This document shows positions 12,842-12,917 of a stretch of DNA of 12,917 nucleotides, piece after piece; position 1 is the first letter of the stretch, and every line of letters begins with the position of its first letter. A program made the translations under genes and the position numbers. The notes below the pieces were generated by a model. It was not told where the DNA came from and ran no database searches. It saw nothing but the letters and a program-made list of their open reading frames with translations. The stretch is from Vulcanimicrobiota bacterium (GTDB taxonomy: Bacteria; Vulcanimicrobiota; Xenobia; Xenobiales; JADMJV01), in assembly GCA_023447635.1 (NCBI GenBank), contig JAEXNA010000164.1, positions 1-12,917 on the forward strand, given 5' to 3'.

Positions 12842-12917
12842 GCCGCCTTCTTTCGGGGAGGCGTGGATTGAAACCAGAACTACAACACCGAAGACCCGGG
12901 CCGCCCTCGCAAGAGGG
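12842..12917 (+). CRISPR. Start of a CRISPR array (one full and one partial repeat), cut by the window edge
   Basis: Bases 12842-12874 read GCCGCCTTC, TTTCGGGGAGGC, then GTGGATTGAAAC. The last 12 bases are the hallmark 3' end of type I-C and related CRISPR repeats, and GCCTTC pairs with GGAGGC (one wobble) to form the expected hairpin. At 12900-12917 a second unit starts GCC GCCCTC GCAA GAGGG, with the same stem at the same place but different sequence. The 25-nt spacer between them is short for type I-C (usually about 33-37). By the repeat orientation the leader should lie to the left and the array continue beyond 12917. No cas gene is in the window. The first repeat may be a degenerate end copy. 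Confidence 0.65.

Noticed and set aside
1..12917. Search for tRNA, rRNA, riboswitch, transposase or integrase genes.
   Set aside because: No cloverleaf, conserved RNA motif, transposase domain or paired terminal repeats with target duplication seen by eye.

Overview
The window is high-GC bacterial chromosome, densely coding on both strands, with no rRNA, tRNA or insertion sequence that I can see. The gene mix suggests an environmental bacterium from a poorly cultivated lineage: several Uma2-family nuclease genes, an uncharacterised pseudopilin-like protein of a type I associate with Armatimonadota or Eremiobacterota/Vulcanimicrobiota-like genomes, a single-RRM RNA-binding protein, an L,D-transpeptidase and a lipoprotein. 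The phylum is inference with low confidence. The right edge runs into what looks like a CRISPR array, so the window may end where an assembly broke on repeats.

Layout. 42-601: a four-helix membrane protein on the minus strand with a clear promoter and Shine-Dalgarno sequence before a TTG start. 632-2465: a divergent regulator/enzyme pair, with an atypical SDR oxidoreductase on minus and an XRE-type regulator with a MmyB-like sensor domain on plus, sharing a 91-bp control region. 2512-3156: a secreted SGNH hydrolase. 3149-3745: a dead PAS-domain sensor kinase on minus, with two frameshifts and a cut exactly at the HisKA H-box, where it abuts the hydrolase stop codon. 3852-5441: an Uma2 nuclease and an exported YkuD L,D-transpeptidase, both on minus. 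5442-5882: a 440-bp decayed stretch with a deleted Uma2 copy on plus.

5883-6656: a membrane/coiled-coil protein of unknown function on minus. 6809-7225: a membrane-anchored pseudopilin-like protein on plus. 7525-7832: an RRM RNA-binding protein with a textbook terminator. 8030-8617: a second intact Uma2 gene. 8781-9797: a 338-residue protein of an unnamed family. 9985-11640: an AraC-type regulator followed by a YcaC-like isochorismatase-family hydrolase. 11727-12698: a probable lipoprotein on minus, converging on the hydrolase gene across a perfect 14-bp inverted repeat. 12842-12917: CRISPR repeat signature.

How it fits together. Two modules pair a regulator with an enzyme (XRE-SDR and AraC-isochorismatase hydrolase) and probably answer small-molecule cues. 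The SGNH hydrolase, L,D-transpeptidase, lipoprotein and membrane proteins belong to the envelope. The most unusual signals are: two intact Uma2 genes that both look leaderless (a -10 box exactly 6 nt before a GTG start), a third Uma2 copy whose decay can be read base by base against the intact one, a 41-nt dispersed intergenic repeat, and the CRISPR edge with structurally compensating repeat variants. I did not find a clearly new multi-gene system.
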